Assembly: GCA_902764915.1 (NCBI GenBank)
Contig: CACWXY010000014.1
Coordinates: forward strand, 1-64,000
Length of the DNA: 64,000 bases
From: an uncultured Eubacteriales bacterium
Lineage (GTDB): Bacteria; Bacillota; Clostridia; Christensenellales; Aristaeellaceae
Direction of reading: 5' to 3'
Below the pieces are notes generated by a model, which saw only the letters and a program-made list of their open reading frames with translations, was not told the origin of the DNA and did no database searches. Positions within the stretch are counted from its first letter, which is position 1; the number at the start of each line of letters is the position of its first letter. Below are positions 8,947-17,138 of the stretch, piece after piece. The position numbers and the translations under genes were made by a program.

Positions 8947-10122
8947 ATGGACAGGGATAACCCGCTGGGGCTTCGGACCTGGCTGGACATTGATCTGGAT
9001 GCCGTGCGGGAGAATTACCGCACGGCATGCTCGCTTACCCGGGCAAAGATTACCGCGGTACTCAAGGCCAATGCCTACGGGCATGGCCTCATTGCGATGG
9101 CGCAATGTCTGGAAGCGGAGGGCTGTGATAGCTTTGCCGTCAGCTGTGCCAGGGAAGCGATGGCGCTGCGCCGGAACGGGATCCGCGGCGAGATCCTGGT
9201 CCTGGGTATGGCGGAGGCGCGGGACCTGAAAGCCCTGCTTCTGGCAGGCGTGCGTCTGACCATAGCGGATGCGCAGAGCTATGCCGCAGCGGGCGAGGCC
9301 GCGCGTGCACTGGGCTGCAGGGCCTATGTGCACCTGAAAGTGGATACAGGGTTTCATCGGCTGGGCTTTGCCTGTACCGAAGAAAGTGCAGACCGGATCA
9401 TGCGCCTGCACACTGCCTATCCGGAGGCTGTGACCGAAGGCCTGTACTCACACCTGGGACTGATCACGAAGGAAAAGGACGAAGCGCAGTACCGTGCGTT
9501 CATGCGCATGCGCGAATGGCTTGCACAGCGGCATGTCCCCATCGCGGAGTATCATCTGTGCGATTCCATCGGTCTTGTGCGCTACCCCGCCTGGCATATG
9601 TCCCGGTGCCGTGTCGGCGCGTTCCTCTGGGGCGTGCGTCCCTCGCGCTCGGAAGACATGCCGTTTGCGGATAAGGAAACGCTCCGCTTCTGCACGACCG
9701 TGGCGCAGGTGCGCGATGTACCGGCCGGGGAAGCCGTCGGGTATGGCGATGAAGACGTGTCCGATCATCCCATGCGTGTGGCCACGCTCTGTGCCGGGTA
9801 CGGCGATGGCTATCCGCGCCGCCTCTCCAACGGCAGGGGGCATGTGCTGATCCGCGGGCGCCGCGCCAGGGTCGTAGGGCTTGTATGCATGGATCAGATG
9901 ATGGTGGATGTCACGGACATCCCGGACTGCTGTGCCGGCGACACCGCAGTTCTTCTGGGCGGCGGGATCAGCTATGCCGAGATGGCGGACTGGGCGGAAA
10001 CCAACCGCAATGAATGCCTGACCATTCTCTCTGCGCGTCCGGTCCGGGTCTATCATGAAGCGGGAAAGGAGCCCCGGGTCTGGGACAGCCTGACCGGGGA
10101 GAATACAGTCTATGGATCGTAA
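8947..10122 (+). CDS. alr: Alanine racemase
   Basis: 391 aa fold-type III PLP enzyme. The PLP lysine is Lys40 in AVLKANAYGHG. The second-domain motif CAGYGDGYPRRLSNG carries the catalytic Tyr region, and CMDQMMVDVT is also present. It makes D-alanine for peptidoglycan. It starts 6 nt after ligA (GGGAGTGAACGAAA before the ATG) and overlaps the following amidohydrolase by 11 nt, which suggests a shared wall-precursor unit with the M20 and S66 genes downstream. Confidence 0.96.
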   Translation: MDRDNPLGLRTWLDIDLDAVRENYRTACSLTRAKITAVLKANAYGHGLIAMAQCLEAEGCDSFAVSCAREAMALRRNGIRGEILVLGMAEARDLKALLLAGVRLTIADAQSYAAAGEAARALGCRAYVHLKVDTGFHRLGFACTEESADRIMRLHTAYPEAVTEGLYSHLGLITKEKDEAQYRAFMRMREWLAQRHVPIAEYHLCDSIGLVRYPAWHMSRCRVGAFLWGVRPSRSEDMPFADKETLRFCTTVAQVRDVPAGEAVGYGDEDVSDHPMRVATLCAGYGDGYPRRLSNGRGHVLIRGRRARVVGLVCMDQMMVDVTDIPDCCAGDTAVLLGGGISYAEMADWAETNRNECLTILSARPVRVYHEAGKEPRVWDSLTGENTVYGS

Positions 10123-11296
10123 GGCATGGGAACAGGCGCTGGCCCCGTATATGGAAAGGCTTCTGGAGATACGCCATGATCTTCACAGGCATCCGGAGCG
10201 CAGCGGGCAGGAGAAGGAAACACAGGCGACACTGATGCGCGTGCTTGCGCCGCTGGGACTGAAACTGACGACCTTTCCGGGAAGCTATGCGCTCATGGCG
10301 ACCCTCGAGAACGGCGCAGGCGGCTGTGTCGCGGTGCGTGCGGATATGGACGCGCTTCCGATCACGGAGGAGACAGGTCTGCCCTTCGCTTCCGAGAATC
10401 CCGGGGTCATGCATGCCTGCGGGCATGATGTGCATATGACACTGGCGCTCGGTTCCGCCATGTACCTCAGCGCGCACAGGGATGCCTGGAAGGGCACCGT
10501 CAAATGGCTGTTTGAGCCGCAGGAGGAAACCATTGGCGGCGGCAGACAGATGACGGAGTGCGGTTGTATGTCGCATCCCACGGTAGACGTGGTGATCGGG
10601 CAGCATGTGAACCCGCGGTATCCCGCGGGCACCTTCTTCTGCAAGACAGGCTATGTGTCCGGCGCCAGCGATGAGGTGCAGCTGCACGTGATCGGAAAGA
10701 GCTGTCACGGCGCGTATCCCGAGGGCGGCATTGACGCCATTGTGATCATGGCCAGTATCGTCACTGCACTGCAGACCATGGTCAGCCGGCGGGTTTCGCC
10801 CTTTGTCAGTACTGTGCTTACCTTTGGCACCGTGCGCGGCGGCACAGCCAATAATGTCATCTGCGGGGACGTATACCTGACAGGCACGCTTCGTACCCTG
10901 GACGAGAAAACCCGAAGAACCATGAAGCACCAGATCCGCCGGATGGCGGTATCCATTGCGGAGGGCATGGGCGGCGCAGCCGAGGTCGTGTTCCGTCCCA
11001 GCTATGGCGCGGTATTCAACAGTGAACCGTACTATACGATTGTCGAGGACGCCGCGCGGGAAGTACTGGGCGAGGAAAACCTGGTGCACCGGGAGGCGCC
11101 AAGCCTGGGTGTGGAGAGCTTCTATTACTTTATTGCGCATACACCGGGCGTCTATTATGATATCGGCTCCGGGATCAGCACCGCGCTGCATACGCCCACC
11201 TTCTGCGTGGACGAAAAGACCATCGGGGTCGGGATTGCGCTGCAGACAGAGAGTGTACTGCGTCTTCTGAAGAAGACCGGGGAGGACAGAGCATGA
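10112..11296 (+). CDS. M20-family amidohydrolase (N-acyl-amino-acid type)
   Basis: 394 aa. Metal-binding motifs of the M20D family are visible: HDLHRHPE, ADMDALPI, MHACGHDVHMT and EPQEE. The central dimerisation domain contains GKSCHGAYPEGGIDAI. The family hydrolyses N-acyl or N-acetyl amino acids such as hippurate or N-acetyl-diaminopimelate; the substrate here is not settled. Its position between alr and an LD-carboxypeptidase gene favours a peptidoglycan-derived or D-amino-acid substrate (inference). It overlaps both neighbours (11 nt and 4 nt). Confidence 0.9.
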   Translation: MDRKAWEQALAPYMERLLEIRHDLHRHPERSGQEKETQATLMRVLAPLGLKLTTFPGSYALMATLENGAGGCVAVRADMDALPITEETGLPFASENPGVMHACGHDVHMTLALGSAMYLSAHRDAWKGTVKWLFEPQEETIGGGRQMTECGCMSHPTVDVVIGQHVNPRYPAGTFFCKTGYVSGASDEVQLHVIGKSCHGAYPEGGIDAIVIMASIVTALQTMVSRRVSPFVSTVLTFGTVRGGTANNVICGDVYLTGTLRTLDEKTRRTMKHQIRRMAVSIAEGMGGAAEVVFRPSYGAVFNSEPYYTIVEDAAREVLGEENLVHREAPSLGVESFYYFIAHTPGVYYDIGSGISTALHTPTFCVDEKTIGVGIALQTESVLRLLKKTGEDRA

Positions 11297-12198
11297 TCGT
11301 ACCCGAAGCGGTACGCCCCGGGGATACACTGCGACTGATCGCGGTATCGGGCTGCGTACACGAGGGCGACCAGACACAGACCGTGGCGCATGCGCGGGAG
11401 AAACTGGAAGCGCTCGGCTTTTCCGTGATTGTCGACGAGAGCTGTCATGCGCGCTATGGCTACCTCACAGGTACGGATGCAGAGCGCGCGCAGGCACTGG
11501 AGCGCGCGTTCCTCGATCCGCTGTCCCAAGGGATCGTATGCCTCAAGGGCGGCTATGGCTGCAACCGAATGGTCGACCTTGTGCACTGGGACCGGGTGCT
11601 GGCCCATCCCAAGGCATTCCTCGGGTTCAGCGATATCACCACACTGCACCTGGCCATGAACGCCCGCGGACTGGTGACGTTCCATGGGCCCATGGGCACA
11701 TCCGTGCTCCCGGAAGCCGAAGCCAGGACCAGTCTTCTCAGAGCGCTTTCCGGCGATACCGGGGACTGGCTGATGCCGGCATCCGGGACGCAGTGCGTGC
11801 GCGCGGGATGCGCCGAGGGTACACTGATCGGCGGTAACCTGTCGCTTGTAGCCGCGGCCTGCGGTACGCCCTATTTCCCGGACATGAAAGGCCGTATTCT
11901 GTTCCTGGAGGAGATCGGGGAATATGTGTACGCCATTGACCGTATGCTGAATCAGCTGCGGCTGTGCGGTGTATTTGATCAGATCGCGGGACTGATCCTT
12001 GGCGCGTTTACGGACTGCAGGGGCGAGTACGCGGACAGTTTTTCCCTTGGCGAGGTTGTGGAAAACGCGCTGAAAAATACGTCGTGCCCTGTGCTCGCGC
12101 AGGTGCATGCGGGGCATGTAGCCCAGTCCCTGACACTGCCCCTGGGCCGCACGGTCCGTATGGACGCGGCGGCAGGACGCGTATGCGTGCTGCCCTGA
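11293..12198 (+). CDS. S66-family LD-carboxypeptidase
   Basis: 301 aa, LdcA/MccF family. The nucleophile-elbow motif GFSDIT (Ser113) and HGPM follow the conserved GGYGCNRMVDLV. The likely acid is Glu206/207 in LFLEEIGEYVYAIDR, and the His is in AGH (about 275). The family removes the terminal D-Ala from L,D-linked tetrapeptides during muropeptide recycling, or inactivates microcin-like compounds. There is no signal peptide, so it is cytoplasmic, as expected for recycling. It overlaps the M20 gene by 4 nt. Confidence 0.9.
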   Translation: MIVPEAVRPGDTLRLIAVSGCVHEGDQTQTVAHAREKLEALGFSVIVDESCHARYGYLTGTDAERAQALERAFLDPLSQGIVCLKGGYGCNRMVDLVHWDRVLAHPKAFLGFSDITTLHLAMNARGLVTFHGPMGTSVLPEAEARTSLLRALSGDTGDWLMPASGTQCVRAGCAEGTLIGGNLSLVAAACGTPYFPDMKGRILFLEEIGEYVYAIDRMLNQLRLCGVFDQIAGLILGAFTDCRGEYADSFSLGEVVENALKNTSCPVLAQVHAGHVAQSLTLPLGRTVRMDAAAGRVCVLP

Positions 12199-12214
12199 AC
12201 GTTAGGAGGATGCT

Positions 12215-12907
12215 ATGTTTCTGAGCCGACTGCGGATGTATCTGTCCATGCTGCGGACGGACCCGCTGGAATTTCTGGTCTATATTCTCTGCTTCGCCGT
12301 GGCGATACTCACAAGCCTGATCCTGCATGAGTGCGCGCATGGCTTTGTCGCCTACAAGTGCGGCGATCCCACGGCCAAGTATATGGGCCGTCTGAGCCTG
12401 GATCCCCGCAAGCACCTGGATCCCATCGGCACCATATCCATGATTCTTCTGGGGATCGGATGGGCCAAGCCGGTGCCTGTGAACCCGCGCAATTACCGGA
12501 ACTACCGCCGGGATGACATTCTCGTGTCCATGGCAGGGATTGTCATGAACCTGTGTCTGTTTGTCCTGTCGACCTTTCTTCTGGTGCTTCAGGCGCGCCT
12601 GGGCGGAAACTATGCCAATTGGGGCATTGGAATGCAGGTGCTGCAGGAATTTCTGCGGCTTCTGGCGCAGATCAATGTATCCCTGGCCGTGTTTAATTTC
12701 CTCCCGATCCCGCCGCTGGACGGATATCACCTGTTCAATGATATTCTCTTCCGCGGGCGCTTTCAGCTGGACCGGAATACCTTCCAGATCGCGCAGATCG
12801 TGCTTTTGATCCTGTGCCTGTCCGGTGCGCTGTCCGGCGTTCTCGGTACAGTGAACAGCGCGCTGTACAACGGTATGCTGAACGTATGGATTCGGGTGCT
12901 GTGGTAA
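12215..12907 (+). CDS. Site-2 protease family (M50) membrane metalloprotease
   Basis: 230 aa, four to five membrane segments. The zinc motif HECAH is in LILHECAHGFVAYKCGD (about residues 35-50). The third ligand is in the N-P-x-D-G-type motif FLPIPPLDGYHLF near residue 170. It is the short YwhC type without a PDZ domain, which in Firmicutes characteristically precedes scpA. Its substrate is unknown. A strong GTTAGGAGGATGCT precedes the ATG. Confidence 0.9.
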   Translation: MFLSRLRMYLSMLRTDPLEFLVYILCFAVAILTSLILHECAHGFVAYKCGDPTAKYMGRLSLDPRKHLDPIGTISMILLGIGWAKPVPVNPRNYRNYRRDDILVSMAGIVMNLCLFVLSTFLLVLQARLGGNYANWGIGMQVLQEFLRLLAQINVSLAVFNFLPIPPLDGYHLFNDILFRGRFQLDRNTFQIAQIVLLILCLSGALSGVLGTVNSALYNGMLNVWIRVLW

Positions 12908-12920
12908 CGGAGGCAGGGCA

Positions 12921-13745
12921 GTGACATTTCAGTGCAAGGACTTTGACGGCCCTCTGGAACTGCTTCTGGAGCTGATTCATAAGGCCAAGATTGACATTCA
13001 CGATATATTCGTCAGCGATATCACCGAACAGTACATCGCCTATGTCCGGAGCATGACATTTCTGGACATGGACGACGCCACCGAATTCCTGGTTATGGCG
13101 TCTACGCTTCTGGAGATCAAGAGCCGGGCCATGCTTCCCAAGCCGCCCAAGACGGACGAGGCGGAGGAAGACCCCGAGGAAGCGCTGATCCGGCGTCTGG
13201 AGGAGTACAAGCAGTTCAAGGAAACGGCCAGTGCCATGAAAGCCTTTGAGAGCGCGGCCAGCAGTCTGTTTGCCAAGCTTCCGGACGAATTCCCTCTGCC
13301 GCCCCAGGAAACCGTGCTGGTGGGCCTGACACTGGAGGGCCTGACCGAGGCCTTTCAGCGGATACTGCTGCGTAAGCCGGCGGAGGCGGAAAAACCGGAG
13401 ACGAACCACTACGCGGCCCGCAGCATACACCGGGACAGCCATACCGTACAGGAGTGTATGCTGACACTGCTCAAGGGCATCCGCAAGAAACCGCGCATGC
13501 GCTTTGAAGAGGCGTTCAGCGAGGCACCGACCAGGGAAGAAGTGGTGACACTGTTTCTGGCCATGCTGGAACTGCTGCGCATGGGAGAAATGCATGTGCT
13601 GCAGGACAGTGTATGCGGGGAGATATATCTTCTGCGGGGCCGCGGGGAAGCGGTGATCAGCGAGGAGGAAGAGAGCTTTGGAAAACATGCACGCACAAGA
13701 AACCGCCAGCGAGAGTATGGAGGGCAACCTGAAGGGACGGATTGA
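12921..13745 (+). CDS. scpA: Segregation and condensation protein A
   Basis: 274 aa kleisin. The N-terminal FDGPLELLLELIHKAKIDIHD is diagnostic. An acidic hinge (DEAEEDPEE) follows, then a C-terminal winged-helix that binds the SMC head (PTREEVVTLFLAMLELLRMGE). It bridges SMC heads with ScpB in the bacterial condensin. It starts with GTG after GGAGGCAGGGCA. Its 3' end overlaps scpB by 68 nt. Confidence 0.95.
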   Translation: MTFQCKDFDGPLELLLELIHKAKIDIHDIFVSDITEQYIAYVRSMTFLDMDDATEFLVMASTLLEIKSRAMLPKPPKTDEAEEDPEEALIRRLEEYKQFKETASAMKAFESAASSLFAKLPDEFPLPPQETVLVGLTLEGLTEAFQRILLRKPAEAEKPETNHYAARSIHRDSHTVQECMLTLLKGIRKKPRMRFEEAFSEAPTREEVVTLFLAMLELLRMGEMHVLQDSVCGEIYLLRGRGEAVISEEEESFGKHARTRNRQREYGGQPEGTD

Positions 13746-14271
13746 AGCCGTACTGTTTGTCACCGGGGAACCGATTCAGGTGCAGGACCTGGCCAAGGCC
13801 TTGGATGTGGACATGAAGGTGCTGAAAAAGACACTGACAGAGCTCAAGGACGAGTATGACTTCGGACAGCGCGGGCTGAGCCTGCGGCTATTCGGGTCCC
13901 ATGTGCAGCTGACCTCCCGCGCGCTGTATGCCGCGGATGTCGTACATCTGCTCCAGCCCGTACAGAAGCAGTCGCTCTCCCAGGCGGTCATGGAAACACT
14001 GGCCGTGGTCGCGTATAAGCAGCCGGTGACCAAGGCAGAAGTCGAGCAGGTCCGCGGCGTCAAGTGCGATTATTCCATTCAGTCACTGGTCAATAAAGGC
14101 ATGATTGCCGAGGTCGGACGCAAGGATGCGCTGGGCCGCCCGATCCTCTATGGTACCACGGATATTTTTCTGCAGCACTTCGGGATCTCATCCCTGGAGG
14201 ACCTGCCGCCGCTTCCGCAAACGGAGACCGAGCAGACGGATGCGGATACCGGGGAGAGCTTCGGCACCTGA
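13678..14271 (+). CDS. scpB: Segregation and condensation protein B
   Basis: 197 aa with two winged-helix domains: KGRIEAVLFVTGEPIQVQDL near the start, and SQAVMETLAVVAYKQPVTKA with YGTTDIFLQHFGI in the second. It is the partner of ScpA in the SMC complex. I chose the TTG start at 13678 because GAGGAGG ends 9 nt upstream; the first ATG (13687) would be 18 nt away. The unusually long 68-nt overlap with scpA implies coupled synthesis. Confidence 0.93.
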   Translation: MENMHAQETASESMEGNLKGRIEAVLFVTGEPIQVQDLAKALDVDMKVLKKTLTELKDEYDFGQRGLSLRLFGSHVQLTSRALYAADVVHLLQPVQKQSLSQAVMETLAVVAYKQPVTKAEVEQVRGVKCDYSIQSLVNKGMIAEVGRKDALGRPILYGTTDIFLQHFGISSLEDLPPLPQTETEQTDADTGESFGT

Positions 14272-14292
14272 CGGAAAGGGAGAACGGAAACC

Positions 14293-15156
14293 ATGCAGAT
14301 GACGGATGTCTGTGTACGCTGTGTACGCGATAAGCACCTGTCTCGCGTGCCGGCGGATGCGCTGGAGGACAAAGCGGCCGCCTATCGGGCGCGCGTGAAT
14401 GCATTGCTTGCCTTCCGCGGAAAACGAAGCGCGCCGGAGATCGTCTGGCAGATCGAGAACGCGTACCGGGAAGCCTTCGGCAGCACCCGGGACTTTACGG
14501 AGATCAAGCACTACTATAACCGGAAAATGCTGGGTATGGAGGAAGCCATGTGGCAGGAGATCCGGAAGACACCGGATCCGGTGAAGCGCGCCATGCAGTA
14601 CGCGGTCATGGGAAACTTCATTGACTTCTCTGCACAGAAGGATGTGGAGGAATCCACACTGGACAGCCTGCTGCTGCGCTCGGAAGAGATTGCACTGCCG
14701 GCGGATGTCATGCAGGCGTTCCGTCAGGCACTGGAAAAGGCATCCTCGCTTGTGTATCTGACCGATAACTGCGGGGAGATTGTCACGGACAAGATCCTGA
14801 TCCGCGCGCTGCAGGCGCAGTATCCGCGCCTTGCGGTGACTGCCCTGGTGCGCGGTGCACCGGTTGCCAATGATGCCACACGGGAGGACGCCGAGGAGAC
14901 AGGGCTGTGCCAGGTGTGTACCGTGGCGGAAAACGGGAACGGCATTGCCGGAACCGTACCGGACCGCCTGTCCCCGGAAGCGCGCTGCTGCCTGCAGGGC
15001 GCGGACGTGATCCTGTCCAAGGGCCAGGGAAATTATGAGACGCTGTGCGGGGAAGGCTTTCCGGTGTTCTATCTGTTCATGTGCAAGTGTGCCATGTTTA
15101 CGCAGCGCTTTGCAGTACCGCTCTATACCGCGGTTTTCACAGGGGAAGGGATATAA
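14293..15156 (+). CDS. DUF89/ARMT1-like damage-control phosphatase family protein
   Basis: 287 aa. It shows the N-terminal CVRC pair and the metal-site motif YLTDNCGEIVTDKILI (D, N and E of the DxxGE-type signature), plus ADVILSKGQGNYETL near the end, all typical of DUF89. Family members are metal-dependent phosphatases that clean up damaged phosphometabolites; this one's substrate is unknown. It is the last gene of the forward run and is followed directly by a strong bidirectional terminator. Confidence 0.85.
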   Translation: MQMTDVCVRCVRDKHLSRVPADALEDKAAAYRARVNALLAFRGKRSAPEIVWQIENAYREAFGSTRDFTEIKHYYNRKMLGMEEAMWQEIRKTPDPVKRAMQYAVMGNFIDFSAQKDVEESTLDSLLLRSEEIALPADVMQAFRQALEKASSLVYLTDNCGEIVTDKILIRALQAQYPRLAVTALVRGAPVANDATREDAEETGLCQVCTVAENGNGIAGTVPDRLSPEARCCLQGADVILSKGQGNYETLCGEGFPVFYLFMCKCAMFTQRFAVPLYTAVFTGEGI

Positions 15157-15197
15157 AAAAGAGGGACCCGGAGAGCCTGCTCCGGATCCCTCTTCCT
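15156..15197. terminator. Bidirectional intrinsic terminator
   Basis: AAGAGGGA-CCGGAG and CTCCGG-TCCCTCTT form a long near-perfect stem between convergent genes. The T-run is stronger on the reverse strand (TTTTTT), so it chiefly ends the small reverse gene at 15204. Confidence 0.85.
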
Positions 15198-15203
15198 TAT
15201 TGC

Positions 15204-15500
15204 TCAGGCGGCTTGTTCCTGGATCGGCTGTACATAGTAGCGGCCTTCGCCGGGAAAACGATAGGATGTCACATGCCGCTTCAGGTCCATGCCAAAGAAG
15301 GCCAGCATGCCTTCCAGTACCGGCAGGGGAAGCGGTGCGCTCAGGGAAACACAGATGCAGCATCCGTCCGAGGACGCATCGATGCGCACACCCATGTAGG
15401 TGAAGGTGTCCACACCGCATGCCCGCCCGGAACGCATGAGACAGGCGGGAAGAAACGCTTTCATGGCCTGAGAGGAAACGGGAGAACGCTTGGTATACAT
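15204..15500 (-). CDS. Small orphan protein
   Basis: 98 aa, not recognised. There is no signal peptide or clear membrane segment. It has four Cys (two adjacent in GCCICVSLS) and ends in SYRFPGEGRYYVQPIQEQ. I chose ATG 15500 because AAGGAAGGTG lies just upstream; the longer frame runs into the promoter. It stands alone between convergent and divergent neighbours, with its own terminator and a -10 (TATACT) next to a perfect inverted repeat, which supports a real, regulated gene. Confidence 0.65.
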   Translation of the reverse strand: MYTKRSPVSSQAMKAFLPACLMRSGRACGVDTFTYMGVRIDASSDGCCICVSLSAPLPLPVLEGMLAFFGMDLKRHVTSYRFPGEGRYYVQPIQEQAA

Positions 15501-15530
15501 GGGGACACCTTCCTTTCCATTGGACTGAGG

Positions 15531-15574
15531 AGAGTATAGCACAAATTTAATGTGCCAGTACACTAAATTTGTGC
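15531..15574 (-). promoter_or_regulatory. Promoter with perfect 11-bp inverted repeat (candidate operator)
   Basis: GCACAAATTTA (15539-15549) and TAAATTTGTGC (15564-15574) are perfect inverted arms 14 nt apart. The -10 TATACT (15536-15531, reverse strand) touches the left arm and no good -35 is present. The arms would cover the -35 to -10 region of the 15204 gene, as an operator or activator site would. Confidence 0.6.
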
Positions 15575-15647
15575 AGAATCGTGTAACAAAAACCGCATAT
15601 ATTGTGCCGGCTCATCCCGTCACACCCTATATACCCGGTCTTCCGGA

Positions 15648-15705
15648 ATTCTCATCGGATTCTCATCCAATCCTGCCTTCCGCCGGGTGCGCAATATGGT
15701 ACAAT
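15648..15705 (+). promoter_or_regulatory. Promoter with 11-bp direct repeats before the DUF4342/two-component operon
   Basis: ATTCTCATCGG (15648-15658) is followed immediately by ATTCTCATCCA (15659-15669), a direct repeat with an 11-bp period. The -10 TACAAT is at 15700-15705 and the -35 position (CTTCCG) is poor. This matches the layout of activation by an OmpR-family regulator, and the operon encodes one (inference: autoregulation). Confidence 0.55.
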
Positions 15706-15733
15706 ACGTTTGTACCTTGGGGAGGTGACACAG

Positions 15734-16408
15734 ATGGCAAGCTTTAATCTGGAGGATATACAGACGCTGCGCCGGTGCAGCGGACTGAGCTATGAGGAGG
15801 CCGTAGCGCTTCTGGAATACCACGGGGGCTCTCTGGCGAGGGCACTGACGGACCTGGAGGAGAGCGGTAAGCTGAAAAAGGACAAAGGCGCGGACAGCAG
15901 GGCAACCCAGGAGAAGGGCTCCTTCCGCACACTGCTGCAGAAAGGCTACAGCACGCGCCTGAAGGTTACACAGGGCGAGAAAACCGTGGTGAACGTATCC
16001 CTGCTCTTTGTCCTGGTATGTCTGATCTTTGCGCCGTATCTCACGATCTTTTCCGTCGTGCTTTCCCTGGTCATGGGCTATAAGGTGCGGATTGAGACGA
16101 CGGAGCGTGCCGAGCAGACGGACCTGGAGGAAACCTTCCGGCATGCCGCGGACAATCTGCGCACATCGGTGAAGGACTTGGCCGGCGCGTTTGCGGAAAA
16201 AGGCGCGGGAGAGGAAAAAGCGGCCCCTGCCCCGCAGCAGGAGACGGAAAAGCCGGAGACCAAGCGCGCAGCAGGCTATGCGACCGCCGCCAGCGCATAT
16301 TCGGCGGATGTGCCGGTACTGCATGTGCCCATGCGCGTGAAGAGCGCCGACGGCAGCATGCAGGTGACCCAGGACGGGGACGGATACAGCAGCGCGACTG
16401 TGGAGTAA
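15734..16408 (+). CDS. DUF4342 membrane protein with N-terminal UBA-like domain
   Basis: 224 aa. Residues about 5-40 form a UBA/TS-N-like three-helix unit (SGLSYEEAVALLEYHGGS). Residues about 58-112 match DUF4342, with one or two membrane segments (VVNVSLLFVLVCLIFAPYLT). The rest is a charged, Ala/Glu-rich tail. The function is unknown. ATG 15734 follows GGGAGGTGACACAG; the long upstream frame is not supported. It sits 13 nt before the response regulator, so a role in sensing by, or output of, this two-component system is likely but inferred. Confidence 0.8.
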   Translation: MASFNLEDIQTLRRCSGLSYEEAVALLEYHGGSLARALTDLEESGKLKKDKGADSRATQEKGSFRTLLQKGYSTRLKVTQGEKTVVNVSLLFVLVCLIFAPYLTIFSVVLSLVMGYKVRIETTERAEQTDLEETFRHAADNLRTSVKDLAGAFAEKGAGEEKAAPAPQQETEKPETKRAAGYATAASAYSADVPVLHVPMRVKSADGSMQVTQDGDGYSSATVE

Positions 16409-16421
16409 GGGAGGAAGCCCT

Positions 16422-17108
16422 ATGAGCCGTATACTGATTGTCGAGGACGAAAAGAAGATTGCGCGATTCCTGGAACTGGAGCTGACCCATGAGGGCTACG
16501 AGGTACTGGTGGCCGGTGACGGGCGCACAGGACTGGAGAAAGCGCTGCAGGAAGCGCCGGACCTTCTGGTGCTGGACCTGATGCTTCCGGAGATGAGCGG
16601 GATTGAGGTCTGCCGGCGGCTGCGCCGGGAGAGCGATGTGCCCATTATCATGCTCACCGCCAAGGATGACGTATCGGACAAGGTCATGGGACTGGACATG
16701 GGCGCGGATGATTATATGACCAAGCCCTTTGCCATTGAGGAACTGCTGGCACGGATCCGGGTGGCACTGAAAAAGCACAGAGAGAACGGCGAGCACGCGC
16801 ATGAGGGTACACTGCATGCCGGTAAGCTGACACTGGACCCCGTGAGCCATACCGTCAAGTGCCAGGGGCAGGAGGTCGCGCTGACCAAGAAGGAATTCGA
16901 CCTTCTGCATTACCTGATGGCGCATGCGGGCGAAGCGGTCACAAGGGATACCCTGCTCAAGGAAGTCTGGGAATACGACTATGCGGGCGACACCAATGTG
17001 GTGGATGTCTATGTGCGTTACCTGCGGCATAAGCTGGATGAGCCCTACGGCATCCGTACGATTCACACGATACGCTCCGTGGGCTACATGTTCCGGTATG
17101 AAGAGTAA
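16422..17108 (+). CDS. OmpR-family response regulator
   Basis: 228 aa. The receiver domain has acidic residues DE at 9-10, phospho-acceptor Asp52 in LDLMLPEMSG, Thr79 and Lys101 (MTKPF). The C-terminal winged helix ends with VVDVYVRYLRHKLDEPYG and IRTIRSVGYMFRYEE. The pattern resembles ArlR/MprA-type regulators. It is co-transcribed with the histidine kinase 30 nt downstream. The 11-bp direct repeat at 15648-15669 is a candidate self-binding site. Confidence 0.95.
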   Translation: MSRILIVEDEKKIARFLELELTHEGYEVLVAGDGRTGLEKALQEAPDLLVLDLMLPEMSGIEVCRRLRRESDVPIIMLTAKDDVSDKVMGLDMGADDYMTKPFAIEELLARIRVALKKHRENGEHAHEGTLHAGKLTLDPVSHTVKCQGQEVALTKKEFDLLHYLMAHAGEAVTRDTLLKEVWEYDYAGDTNVVDVYVRYLRHKLDEPYGIRTIHTIRSVGYMFRYEE

Positions 17109-17138
17109 CGCGCAGGCGGAAAAGGCAGGGGAAGGAAT

